Part shown: one piece after another, positions 10,432 through 21,608 of the stretch | How positions within the stretch are numbered: position 1 is the first letter of the stretch | Layout of the letters: every line of letters begins with the position of its first letter | Assembly (NCBI GenBank): GCA_004802725.1 | Contig: SGPM01000319.1 | Location: forward strand, 1-30,912 | Source: Antrodiella citrinella | Taxonomy: Eukaryota; Basidiomycota; Agaricomycetes; Polyporales; Steccherinaceae | Direction of reading: 5' to 3' | DNA: 30,912 bases | Position numbers and translations under genes: made by a program | The notes under the pieces: model-generated | Databases searched by the model: none | What the model was told of the DNA's origin: nothing | Seen by the model: the letters and a program-made list of their open reading frames with translations, nothing else

Positions 10432-10521
10432 ACCTCGAGGCTCGCGGGGTTCAAACTCCGATGGTCACACCTGTTTTCGGTAACTCAACCGTGACGCGTC
10501 TCCCTTTGAACCTGGCCACCC
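10432..10521 (+). promoter_or_regulatory. Upstream block shared by the two FunK1 genes (copy 1)
   Basis: Sequence at 10432-10485 (CTCGAGG, then CGCGGGGTTCAAA, CACACCTG and TTTCGGTAACT) matches 13873-13926 before the second FunK1 gene. A second shared string AACCTGGCCACCC is at 10509-10521, ending 32 bp before the ATG. The order is the same in both copies. Confidence 0.7.
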
Positions 10522-10553
10522 TTCGCACTGGCAGCGCAACTTCTCACCACAGC

Positions 10554-13213
10554 ATGCGGCTTTTCGAAAGTATGTCCATAGTGCGAATACCTGATCTCTG
10601 GCTTGTACGTCCTCTCACGTCTAGTGAACGAGCAGGTGAGGGTCCTGCAACTTGAATCGATATGTGCCACCACGTAGGACACTGACGATTGTGATGTTCA
10701 GCTTTTGCCCCCCGAAGGGTTCCTCGTGGCGTTGATTCGGAGAGCGACGACGACTCGGACGAGGAAGAACACGGGGACAACAACGATGGTGCTGGCGCGG
10801 AACTCTCCAGACTGCTCAATAACAAAGTCGTGTACGACTACCCAGTTCCCGACTTTATATCTGCGGTGTTCGGAATCTCTAAGGACGACCTGAAGGTACC
10901 TGCTCACGGATTGTTCTTGTCAGAAGAGGATTGTGAGATCTACAACGTCGCCGGCTACGCGTCTCACCGACGTGACGAACGTTCTGCGTACGGACCTCTG
11001 ATGAATATCCTCGAAAGTCTCGGTGGACAGCTCGAGGGGAACGTGAAGGATCGACGTCTGAACGACTCAGACTTCGTCGACTCGGACATGAAAGACTACC
11101 GAGTATTTACATCAGGCGACTTCGGGAAGCACAAGCCTGAACTCCTCGCGAGTTGGGTCGACTGGAACTCTAAATTGAAGCGGACGTGGAGAGCGGCGGC
11201 GATCGTTGGAGAGCTGAAGAAGAGCAAGACGAGCAGTAAGGATATGAAAGGACACACTTGTGAGATTCATTTGGACCGAATCCCAAAGGTGAAGTCTTCT
11301 GTCGTATCCTGTTCTTTCACGTCATCACTGAGATATGTTCTTTTTCACAGCTCAGATATGTCCCCATACTACTAGATCCTGAAGATATATATGAACCTCA
11401 AGTCACCCTCGCAACGGAAAACAAGAAACGGAAGGCTGGCTCCCCGCCGTATGGCCAGCGTCGCAGTGCACCGAAGCGGCCTCGGTTCCACGACCGAGGA
11501 GATCTTAATCGACTTCCGAGTCCCTCGTGTCTAATGAATCCCAAAGCAAACGATTCACCAGTGATCAAGTCTCTACACGAGCTACTCTCTCATGGGGTCC
11601 GTTCGTACGCCACGGGATTCCGGATTCAGGAATTCACGATGACGTTGTATTACATGGACCGTATGGGGGTGGTCGTGTCTGAGCCTTTTGACTTCATGGA
11701 CCAGCCTCACTTCCTTCTGCTCTACGTCGCTGCCATCCGATACGCTTCTCCTGCCCAGCTCGGGTTTTTCTCCAAACTCGGATTCCTCGATGACAACGTC
11801 ACGGATACTCTCGATGGCGCCACGTTGGATCTCTCCGGGTCAGCGGATATTGATTCCAAGACTCTCAACGACCTCCGCTTCGTCTTGGACGTGTCTCAGG
11901 AGAGACCTATTGTTCACGCTCACGGCGCTCAGGTAGGCCGCGCCACCATCGTCGTCCCTGTCAAGCCATTTCCCCGCTGCGAGGCTGCTGTTGCGTTATG
12001 TGAAGAGAACCGAATTGTAGCGAAGATCGCATGGCAATCCACCTCCCGCCGTATCAGTGAAGACTCTTACATCCGAGTGGCCAGAACCAAGCTCCAAGCA
12101 AGCGACTCCATGCGCAAACATTTGAAGCATATCGTCGACATGAAGTGCGCTCTGACCCAGTCGATGGAAGAGATGAAACTCCCTCGCGTGTCTATGTTCG
12201 GGTTGCCTGAGGAAGATGCGGAGAATCATCGCGTGTGTCGAATCCTTGTCATGATGGAGTACATCCCATTGGAGATGGTGGATAGTGTGAGGGAGTTCAA
12301 GCTGATCTTCTCGGGTGTTATCAAAGGTACGTATTCGAAGTAATGCAGTGCAAGTATGATTCTCAGCTGACTATCGTCTGTATCGTCAGGTCATCATGCG
12401 GTCTACGAGACTTCTAGGATCCTCCATCGGGACATCAGCATTAACAACATCATGTTCTACCGCGATTCTCAAGGAGGCGCTATTGGCGTTCTGTGCGACT
12501 GGGATCTCGCAACGCGGCTGGACCCGTCTGAACCGGTTGAGTTGCAGTTGCGTCGTGCCATCGTGGACACCGTCAAAGCTGAGATAAACCCCAATGCGGA
12601 GAAGATGAAGACGATAGTGCCCTCTCCATCGTCAGTGCAGCGTCTCTCTGCCACCGCCCCCTTCCTCGAGATCCTTGAGCCGCAGGAACCACGGTATAGG
12701 ACTGGGACGGGACCCTTCATGGCATTGGATCTTCTTCTCTACTACCATGTCCCACAACACTGCTATCGCCATGATCTTGAATCCTTCTTTTTCGTGCTCG
12801 TCTGGTTCATCGTGACGCACTCAGCGGAGACCCACACCATGGGCTTCATCCGTAGCTGGCTGCAAGGCGACTTGCGCGCTCTAGGGAACACAAAGCAAGA
12901 ATTCGTAAACGAGGACAGCGTGTACGAAAGAGTGATGGCTATGGCGAAAGGAGACTACGAACAGCTCGCAGAAGACTGGGCCGACCCCATCCACCGACTT
13001 CTGATGAGGCCTCTGGGACGAAAGTACGCCGAGATTCAGGACCAGATCTCTGACATTGTGGCTCTCCGCAAAGCGAGGACGAGGCCGGTGGAGGAAAGAA
13101 TCCTTTTGGTTGAGGCAGCCATCCGTGACAAGGTCTACGAGTGGGAGTTCGGCATCTTGACATTCAAGTCCTTCATGGCGTTCTTAGAGCCTCAGTCGAG
13201 GGAGGAATCTTGA
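10554..13213 (+). CDS. FunK1-type protein kinase, tandem copy 1
   Basis: Four exons (10554-10635, 10702-11288, 11351-12326, 12390-13213) join in phase to 822 residues. FunK1 kinases are a fungal-expanded eukaryotic protein kinase group; targets are unknown. The N-terminal region has an acidic stretch (ESDDDSDEEEH) and a conserved block VVYDYPVPDFISAVFGI. Exon 3 opens with basic, nuclear-localisation-like motifs (KKRKAG, APKRPRF). The kinase domain then has VAKIAWQS (probable ATP-site lysine), catalytic loop HRDISINNIMF (about 561-571) and CDWD (about 584-587) in place of the usual DFG. The typical FunK1 signature is RYRTGTGPFMALDLL. All catalytic residues are present, so it is likely active. 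The start matches the second copy: both begin with a short leader ending DxWLVRPLTS. No TATA box is obvious. Confidence 0.88.
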
Positions 13214-14014
13214 TGGACTGTTTCTTCTGTTTCATGGCCTTCTACAGGTCACACAATGGTTCTCAAAACTTCTCATACAATTGATTAGAATTCCGGGGTG
13301 CGAGTAGTACAATGAGGCGACATGGCGCACGCAAATGTCTATCCATAGTCATGTTTCTCAACCATGGTACGGCTCCAGTGAACGGCGAATCAGTGGTCGA
13401 GAACATCGATATCTTAGTAGATCGAAATTGTGATATTGTAGCCATTCAACTGCTGCCATTGTGCTCTTTCGGATGAAATTCATACTCATACCGATCAAAG
13501 CCTCGAGGCTACAATGCGGTGCCGTGTATGGGGAGGTATCGTTCGCTCCCACTACATTGTAGTGGTCCAAAGGAATCGGCGAAGTGACTCATTGGCAAGT
13601 TCACCGCTAACTTCTAAGGCAGCAGACTGAGAGGATGCTACCAAGAACAATGAACCTTCTCGGTATTGCTGAACGATTGAAATCAGATTACGCACTGCTT
13701 TCCATGTTAGATTGTGTCTCGACACGTTGCGTCTCATTGCATCGAGCTTGATGACTCGATATGAGGAAGACAATGGACCAACCTCTCAAATCTCCGGACC
13801 AATGAGAGTCGTTTGGGAAATATGCCGACATGCCGAAGTCCCGGCCCGGCGGACGTTGCCATTCCGAAGTGCAACTCGAGGCGCGCGGGGTTTCAAATCT
13901 GGTGGCCACACCTGTTTCGGTAACTGGTCGTGTCTCCCATTGTCTTCAAGTTGAAAATCCAACCTGGCCACCCCCGCGTAATTTTGTCTATAAAACCTCG
14001 AGAATCTGCCCAAC
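13214..14014. other. Intergenic spacer between FunK1 copies, with promoter of copy 2
   Basis: No coding sequence is recognised. Only the last 145 bases show structure: the shared upstream block and a TATA box. The remaining 650 bases carry nothing I can name. Confidence 0.6.
13873..13995 (+). promoter_or_regulatory. Upstream block shared by FunK1 genes (copy 2) and TATA box
   Basis: 13873-13926 and 13961-13973 match the blocks before copy 1 in the same order. TATAAAA is at 13989-13995, only 20 bp before the assigned ATG at 14015, closer than usual; see the separate observation. Confidence 0.7.
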
Positions 14015-16861
14015 ATGCTTCGTTTTCCTGACTACTGGCTTGTTCGCCCTCTCACATCCACTGAACGACGCGATCTCTGCCCTATTGCCTCTGACTCATC
14101 CGACAGCGACGTCGAGATGCAAAGCAACTTGGGCTCCATCGATGAGGATCGCGAAGTCACCGATTTTGTTCCTGCTCGCACATCCGTCAACTCTCCTCTA
14201 TCCGCCACCTCCAACTCTCATGCAGATGAGCCCAAGACTCCCCCGCCACGAGCAACAGGCCTACCCGCAAGTGAGTGGCTCCACATCTCAAGACTGACGA
14301 ACGTGGCTGACCACTACGCTTGTCTTCTCAGGTACTCCACTGCACGGCAGCCTTGATAGCTTTGAGAAGAACGGCGATGGTACCACCGCCGACAAAGCTG
14401 TATTGGCTTACCTCTCCGAACTCCTTGCCAACAAAGTTGTGCGCGACTACCCAGTCGCAGACTTCATATCTGCAGTCTTTGGGATTACGAAGGATGACTT
14501 GAAGCGCCGTTCTGCTGGTTATTCTTTGCCGGAGGAGGATTGCAAGGAGTACAACACCGGAAGCTACTTGAAGAACTCATCTCACGAACGCTCCGCGTAC
14601 GCGCCTCTGACCAACATCTTCAACGATCTCGGAGATCAGCTCAAGAGGAACGTGAAGGGCCACCATATGAACGGCTCCGACATCATCAACATGCTCGACC
14701 GCCAGGCCTTCGGCGATTTCGCGAAGTTCAAGCCCGACTTCCTCACGAGCTGGATCGACTTCAAGTTGAAGCAGAAGTGGAAGGCGACGGGGACTAGCGG
14801 AGAATTGAAGAAGAAGAAGAAGGTCAGGAAAGATTTGGAGGGGCACGATTACACTATCGATCTGGACCGAGTACCAGAGGTGAGTTGCGCCTTCCAGTAT
14901 GTGGCGTCACCTCTGACATCTTTTCGTCATAGATCAAATATGCATCCAGACCTCCAGATGGACCTCTCGCTCCAGCTGCTGCTGAAGAAGAAGTCCAAGA
15001 AGCTGAAGCTGATATCCCCGAGCCGGAACCCATCACCAGCGAAAGTAGAAAACGGAAAGCTGGCTCCACGCGCACCCCACAAGTCCGTGTACCAAAGCGT
15101 CCTCGATCCAATACATCCAAGCAAGTTCGGTCCAACGCGTCTGGACAGGACGGTGAACCGCAAGACTCCCCGGCTCGAGGGAACCTCAACGCCAGTGAGC
15201 TGCAAGCTGTCAAGTACGTGCATGAATTGGGATCTCACGGGATCCGTTCATACGCTGTCGGCTTCCTGATCGAGGACTTCACCATGACGTTGTGGTACAT
15301 AGACCGCATGGGTGTTGTCGCATCCGCACCCTTCGACTTCATGGACGAACCTCACTTCCTTCTCCTCTATGTTGCATCTATCCGATACGCCACTCCTACC
15401 CAGCTTGGTTTCTTTTCAAAGCTCGGCTTTCCCTGTGGTGATGTCACTGCAGACCGGCTGGATACCTTCGACGAAGTCACACTCGATCTGTCCGGGTCAG
15501 CGGACATCGACTCCAAACCTCTCTCAGATCTACGCTTTGTCCTGGATGTGTCGGAAGATAGGTCCATCAATTCCACCCACGGAGCTATTGGCAGAGCAAC
15601 CATCGTCGTCCCCGTTCTGCCAGCTGTAGATTGCGAGACTGCCGTCACTCTATGTGGAGAGGAGAAGACAGTGGCAAAGATCTCGTGGCAGTCGAAATTC
15701 CGCGCAATCGGCGAAGACTCTCTGGTCCGCGTGGCTAGGGTCAAATTGCAGGCGAGCGACACTTTGCGCACGCACCTGAAGCACCTCGTCGACATGAAAT
15801 GCGGTCTGACCCAGTCGATGGAAGAGATGAACGTTCCTCGCGCATCTATGTTCGGGTTGCCTGCGGAAGGCGCCAAGAACCATCGCGTATGCAGGATCCT
15901 TCTCATGAGAGAGTACATCCCATTGAGGATGGTAGATGGCGTTGACGAATTTAAGGTGATCTTCTTGGGCGTCGTAAAAGGTACGTCTACTGGCTTGTGA
16001 CATGTGTCTTGCGACTGATGCTTGCATGATTCAGGTCATCACGCTGTCTACGAGACGTCTGGAATCCTCCACCGAGACATCAGCATCAACAACATCATGT
16101 TCTATCGTGATTCTGACGGAGGCGTGGTCGGAGTGTTGTGCGACTGGGACCTCGCAAAGCAGTTGGACGTGTCTGACGTCGATCTACAGCTACGTCGTGC
16201 TATCGTGGACACCGTCAAAGCTGAGATAAGCCCCAACGCCGAGAAGACGAAGACGATAGAGCCCTCTTCGTCGTCAGCGCAACGTCTCTCTGCCACTGTC
16301 CCCTTCCTGGAGGTCGAGATCCTTGAGCCGCAGGAACCACGGTATAGGACTGGGACGGGACCCTTCATGTCGTTGGATCTTCTTCTTTACTTCCACGTCC
16401 CACAACACACCTATCGCCATGATCTCGAATCCTTCTTTTTCGTGCTCGTCTGGTTCATCGTGACGCACTCAGCGGAGACCCACACCATGGGCTTCATCCG
16501 TGGCTGGCTGCAAAGCAACTTGCGCGCTCTAGGGAAGACGAAACAAGAGTTCGTAGAAAACAAAGGCGTGTACGAAGAAGTGATGGCTGTGGCAAAAGGA
16601 GACTACAAACAGCTCGAACGAGACTGGGTCGGCCCCATCAAGCGACTTCTCATGAAGCCTCTGAAACGGAAATACCGCGACATCCAGGACCAGATCGATG
16701 ACATTGTGGCTCTTCACGAAGCGGAGGAGAAGCCAGTGGAGGAACGAATCCTTTTGGTTCAGGCAGACATCCGTGATAATGTCCACGAGCGGGAGTTCGG
16801 CATCTTGACATTCAAGTCATTCATGGCGTGCTTAGAGCCTCAGGCGGAGGAGGAGTCTTGA
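14015..16861 (+). CDS. FunK1-type protein kinase, tandem copy 2
   Basis: Four exons (14015-14270, 14332-14879, 14933-15980, 16035-16861) join in phase to 892 residues. Intron positions and phases of the last two introns match copy 1, so the genes arose by duplication. The leader is LRFPDYWLVRPLTSTERRD. The conserved N-terminal block is VVRDYPVADFISAVFGI, then a lysine-rich segment (KKKKKVRK), an alanine/glutamate-rich linker and basic motifs (SRKRKAG, VPKRPRS). The kinase domain has VAKISWQS, HRDISINNIMF (about 630-640), CDWD as DFG variant, and the RYRTGTGPFMSLDLL signature. It is longer than copy 1 because exon 1 reads on through what is intron 1 there and because the exon 3 linker is expanded. 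An active kinase is expected; substrate unknown. Confidence 0.88.
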
Positions 16862-17149
16862 TGGGCTGTTCCTTATGTTTCATTGTCTTCTACGCGATAT
16901 CCAGGGAACTGTTTGGCTCCAATGATTATTTGTTACGATCCGGTGTACAATAGTATCATGTTTGTAGAGCTCAAGTATCGTCGTTCCGAACGGGCTGCTT
17001 GGGCGAGGAATCGTCACTACTTTCTACATAGCCCATGCACAGATCTTACACGAAATGCTAAGATTTATGAATACAAAATTTTGAATGATCCAGCCGCAAG
17101 ATACCCTTCCTGTGTAGTTCAGCGAATGCACTCCGATACGACTGCGTGA

Positions 17150-18251
17150 CCTTACCCTAAGTACTTGTTTCCCCGGCCGCGGGCCTTGCAACTGAACGGT
17201 GAAGCGGACTCCAGAAAGGCTTGAATATCTCGGAGAGAGCAGTATCTGCCCCAATATCTTGGGTTGCATCGCTTCGGCGTTCTCAGGAGCATATTTGAAC
17301 CGCACCGTTTGGATGTGTGAAGAAGCCACACGACGGAGGAGGGTGGGCATGATCGGGTGACGTGTCGGGCGTTCGAAGAACTGTAGGTGCTGTAGCTTCG
17401 TGTTCTTGTCGAAGTGGATATTGCGCGTAAAATCTGGCCAAGAACATATAGGATAAGCGGGATGCATTGCGAGAAAGAAAGGGACACTACAGAATGGATC
17501 TCACCGGTTGCATCGAGCTCTTCTTCAAGACCCCGAAAATCAATCCGAAGATCCTCCAAGTGATCACCCAACTTGTTCAGCAGCCTGCCTACTACCTCAG
17601 CATCACCATTGCATATCCCCACCTCGAGTGCTCTAATGGAGTTGAGGCAACCTCTACGCATGAGGAACTCGATGAGGGTTTTCCGGCTGCGCAGTACCGG
17701 TGACGCGCTCAGTTCTGCTTGATCGTATTGTCCATCAACGTTTCAACGTCCAGGTCCTTCAAGGATGGAAGCGCGGAAATGATACCGAAGAGTATGTTCG
17801 CAACTAAGACGCAATCGGAGAGACTGAGCCGAGTGACCAAAGCGAAGCCAGACACGGTCTGAATCGACTCTGGAGTCCTTTCTGTGATCATGAGCATTTC
17901 GAGTGTCGTCACCCTGGACAAGTATGTCGGCAAGGAAGGAGATATGGAGCCGGTCATCCAGCCAGGCCACCAGTCCTCTCAGCTCTGGCGTCGAAAGTGA
18001 ACACAACTCCCTATCAGAGGAGATTGGGCAACGAGACCTTCCAGGCCGCGGAGCCCTACTTCGGTCTCGATATTGCTTATGCGAAAGAAATAGAGGCGAC
18101 TGGCTTCGAGCCACGCTTTGCAAACGAGCGAACATTGACTGAGTGTGGAATAGTCCATGTCGACCCAAAGCATCCTCACGACATGATCTTCAATCTCCGG
18201 CGGGAGGATCATAGTTGTCGGAGGAGCTATGGGCATCGTTTCCGTCTCCAT
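17150..18251 (-). pseudogene. F-box/LRR-type gene with in-frame stop and frameshift
   Basis: On the minus strand the ATG at 18251 opens METETMPIAPPT and an F-box PPEIEDHVVRMLWVDMDYST, then LSQCSLVCKAWLEASRLYFF. The same frame meets TGA at about 17999-17997, yet continues sensibly afterwards as WMTGSISPSLPTYLSRVTTL and LSDCVLVANILFGIISALPS. Near 17715 a single base appears to be missing between DNTIKQ and ELSASPVLRSRKTL. Further on, an intron (donor GTGAGATCC near 17506, acceptor GGCCAG near 17431) joins ELDAT to DFTRNIHFDKNT in phase, and the frame runs through PTLLRRVASSHIQTVRFKY to about 17150. There are no Ns here, so decay is more likely than sequencing error. The 3' end is uncertain. Confidence 0.68.
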
Positions 18252-18529
18252 GTGATGTCGACGAAGGGTGTTGAAGCTATTGAGACCCAAGTTATGTTGA
18301 GTCGCTAAATTGTCTGAGAAATTGCTGGTCAAACTTACGGGAAACTTGATCGCCAAAGCAAATAAAATGTGGTTATGACTGGTAAAGACAAAAAGAAGGT
18401 GCAGCACTAGAGAGCAGGAGCAACTCGACGTTCGGATTGTTGAATGCGTTCTACTCAGATTTCACCGTCGTGTCTGAACGCAAGAGCCATCCTCGGAGTC
18501 GATATCGGTTGCCAGAGCTTAGCGCTCAT

Positions 18530-18751
18530 CACTTCGTGGGAATATTTTCAGCAACGTCCGAATACGCAGTAGAAGATCTTATACAAGACAGGAAAGAATA
18601 AATCTACTCTTGGGTAGCAAATAGTACATGTATTCTCCACCAGATATAAAAACGAATACTGCTAGTATTGTCCAGCGAATTTTCCTACTATTGTCTGCAG
18701 AATAAGAGTTATATTAGGTACCGAATATTTGAAATATTCGCCAGCGAATAA
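18530..18751 (+). repeat. Left arm of the foldback element
   Basis: Begins CACTTCGTGGGAATATTT and ends CCAGCGAATAA. It pairs along its full 222 bases with the right arm. Confidence 0.9.
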
Positions 18752-18863
18752 ACAATTCATTTTGCTCCGAATAATAAATGCCCGCTGATTTTCGCTCATC
18801 GGAATGGAATTTTGGCGGGTGGTGGGCAACGAGCGCCCAGTGAGTGCCCGCTCAAAACATTTA

Positions 18864-19086
18864 TTATTCGCTGGCGAATATTTCAAATATTCGGTACCCA
18901 ATATAACTCTTATTCTGCAGACAATAGTAGGAAAATTCGCTGGACAATACTAGCAGTATTCGTTTTTTATATCTGGTGGAGAATACATGTACTATTTGCT
19001 ACCCAAGAGTAGATTTATTCTTTCCTGTCTTGTATAAGATCTTCTACTGCGTATTCGGACGTTGCTGAAAATATTCCCACGAAGTG
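18864..19086 (-). repeat. Right arm of the foldback element
   Basis: Begins TTATTCGCTGG and ends TTCCCACGAAGTG. It is 223 bases, one T longer than the left arm, and ends 139 bp before the carboxypeptidase ATG. Confidence 0.9.
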
Positions 19087-19225
19087 CATTAACGAATCAT
19101 TGATGACCAACAAGGTACCCGGCTCTATTAGTGTTTACCAGGCTCTGTTATTGACCGTCTGGGCACACGACGCGAAGAGAAAAGAACTTCGCAGTCTCGC
19201 AGTCTCAGGCTTATCAGAGACCGCC

Positions 19226-21372
19226 ATGTTCTCAAAGATCGTTCACGGTTTCGTCGCCATCGGGCTCGTTGTTGGCCTATGTGGTTGCGTTCAAGCTCGT
19301 GGAAACTCGCCTCTCCGGGTGAACGTTGCTGAACCTTACGACGCAGGATTGTTCACTCCTCAAGAGCATCTCAACTTGCTCTCTTCATCGGAGTTCACGT
19401 CGTTGGGTCATCCAGCATTTCCGAACTACAATGTTCGCATCAAGAAGTCGACGGATTTCTGTGACGGGACCGTCAAGTGAGTTTCACCGAATTGCTATTT
19501 CGTGAGTGAACTGATTGGTCTTCGCAGTGCATACACCGGATACATCGACATTGAGGCCCGCCATCTCTTCTTCTATTTCTTTGAAAGCAGGAGCGACCCG
19601 TCGAAGGATGATGTGATATTCTGGACGAATGGTGGACCGGGGTGTTCTTCGTCATTGGGACTCTTCATGGAATTAGGTGCGTCCAACTTGCCGTGGAGAC
19701 GTGACTTGGACATTGATATCCAAAAATTAGGTCCTTGCAGAGTCACTCAGCCAAACGCTACGACATTTAATCCCTTTTCTTGGAACGAGAACGCGAACAT
19801 CTTCTTTGTTGACCAGCCTATCGGAGTCGGCTTCTCTTATGCGGATTACGGCGAATACGTCGTACGTACAACCTCTCTACTCGTTCTGAAATCTCGCTCA
19901 TACTGTAAAATTCGCTAAAGAGCTCTACTGAAGAGGCTGCGAAGGACATCGCGTCATTTGTCGCGATCTTCTTCGAGCATTTCATCCAGTTCAAAGGCAG
20001 AGCTTTCCATATGGCAGGGGAATCGTATGGTGTGCGTCGAATCCAGTCTCACCTTTTGCTTATATATTGACACGTTAACGATATCTTAGGGCAAATATGT
20101 TCCTGCTTTTGCGGCACATGTGTACGACCAAAACGCCAAGCTCGTTCAGGCCGGGATAGCACCTATCAATTTGACCTCTGTTATGATCGGTATGCACGGT
20201 TCACGCGTTCGTCAATGCATACTTAGTTGATTTCGTTCCATAGGAAATGGATGTACCGAAGACCATGGTATGTATCCAGCATACTATGAGATGCAGTGCT
20301 CTGTCGTCCCGATCCAAGATATTGGGTGAGTGCAGTGTCGAATACATGTGTAACATTCCCACTGACTACTACTATAGCACTTGTGTTCAAATGAAACGTG
20401 CAGTACGTTTCCATCGTCTACCATCTGCGAAGTCGCTTTTTCTCTGACTGCAAATTTATTCCGTAGCTTCCGCGATGCCAGAAATGGCTGAAAGAATCCT
20501 GCGAAGACACTTTTGACAGCATCAACTGCCAAGCTGCTGAAGTGTTTTGCGACCAAGCTTTATCGGCCCCGTTCTTTGCTACAGGTCAGTAGTGATCATT
20601 TGCGCCTGTTACTATCGGTGCTGACGTTCAGACGCGAAGGATACAATCCGTACGATATGAGTCAACTATGGTATGTTTACCTATCTTTTCCTAAGAGCCT
20701 TACCTGACCGAATTACAGTGACGGAGCTATCGAGGACACGCTATGCTACCCTGTCACAAAGTCAGTCCATACACGCATCTAGAGTAAAGCCCGTTTAACT
20801 GTGGTTCATTTTTAGGCAAATAGCGACCTTCCTTGACCGTCCAGATATCCGCCAACAGCTCGGGGTTGACCCTTCGCTCACCGCAAACTTCTCCTCGTGC
20901 TCTGGAGAAGTCGGGAACCGATTCGTGGCGTCGGTGGATGCCGCGTTCCCGTCCCAATTCTACATCGCCGCGCTCCTTGAGCGCGGTGTGAAGGCGCTTT
21001 TGTACGTTGGCGCGAACGACTGGATCTGCAACTGGGTGAGAGCCTCGGGACGCGTAAATGTGATCATTGTTGACAACTTTGTGTAGGTGGGTAATGAGAA
21101 GATGTCATTGGCCCTCGAGTGGTCGGGCCAGGAAGCATTCGCCGCTCAGCCGCTTAGAGATTGGAAGGTCAATGGCACGACAGCTGGGGTTACTCGCAGC
21201 TCCGGTGCCTTTACATTTGCCACAATCTACGGGGCAGGACACATGGTGCGTTGATCCTGACAATCGTAGGAAGTGATTGATCCTCACACGAGTGTGACCA
21301 CAGGTTCCTTTTGACCAGCCGGAAGTCGCGCTGGAATTGGTACAGAAGTGGCTTGCCGGCGAGGAGCTGTAG
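19226..21372 (+). CDS. Secreted serine carboxypeptidase (peptidase family S10)
   Basis: S10 enzymes remove C-terminal residues from peptides in the vacuole or outside the cell. Thirteen exons (19226-19476, 19528-19676, 19731-19861, 19921-20031, 20090-20189, 20244-20325, 20378-20402, 20467-20584, 20640-20670, 20719-20760, 20816-21035, 21087-21245, 21304-21372) join in phase to 495 residues. An N-terminal signal peptide (VHGFVAIGLVVGLCGCVQA) precedes the mature enzyme. The substrate-binding motif is [21 protein letters not shown]. The triad is Ser about 212 in GESYG, Asp about 415 in GANDW and His about 472 in GAGHMVPFDQP, all present. Several NxT/S sites suggest glycosylation, and many cysteines suggest disulphides. 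The length is typical of the family. Intron 8 needs an AAG acceptor at 20639 rather than the nearby CAG. A foldback element ends 139 bp upstream of the start. Confidence 0.93.
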
Positions 21373-21608
21373 GCTATAGCACCTATGTCACGTCGTATGC
21401 AAGACTATGTTGTATACCATCTTGATGATTCCATTAACCCAGAGTCTCGAAATAGAAATGTGCAGTATCATGATAGCGCGGACACAAGTGTGAATTGAAG
21501 ACTGCCGAAAGTAGATGTGGGGTATGTTCTACATAGGTATAGTACGTGAACAACATAGTCCGTAATCTGTCCGTAATCATCACAATCCTAACGCGTCACT
21601 GCTCCTGC

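Larger units (their letters stand above)
9826..10553. other. Intergenic region with pyrimidine-rich tract and FunK1 promoter
   Basis: No gene is seen. The first 250 bases contain Ns and the microsatellite/pyrimidine tract. The last 120 bases contain blocks shared with the second FunK1 gene. The middle has no recognisable feature. Confidence 0.55.
18530..19086. mobile_element. Long foldback (MITE-like) element
   Basis: The left arm 18530-18751 is the reverse complement of the right arm 18864-19086 with only two differences seen: one substitution in the GGTACC-adjacent segment and one T in a T-run. The 112-bp spacer has no coding potential. The arms are AT-rich relative to the surroundings. 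CAT occurs immediately outside both ends and may be a 3-bp target-site duplication, as in PIF/Harbinger-type elements. No transposase is encoded, so this would be a non-autonomous element; superfamily is inferred from the short duplication only. Near-identity of the arms suggests recent insertion or homogenisation. Confidence 0.85.

Noticed and set aside
10455..10467. GGGTTCAAACTCC in the FunK1 upstream block, similar to a tRNA T-arm
   Set aside because: The corresponding site in copy 2 (GGGTTTCAAATC) does not keep the pattern, and no cloverleaf can be drawn.
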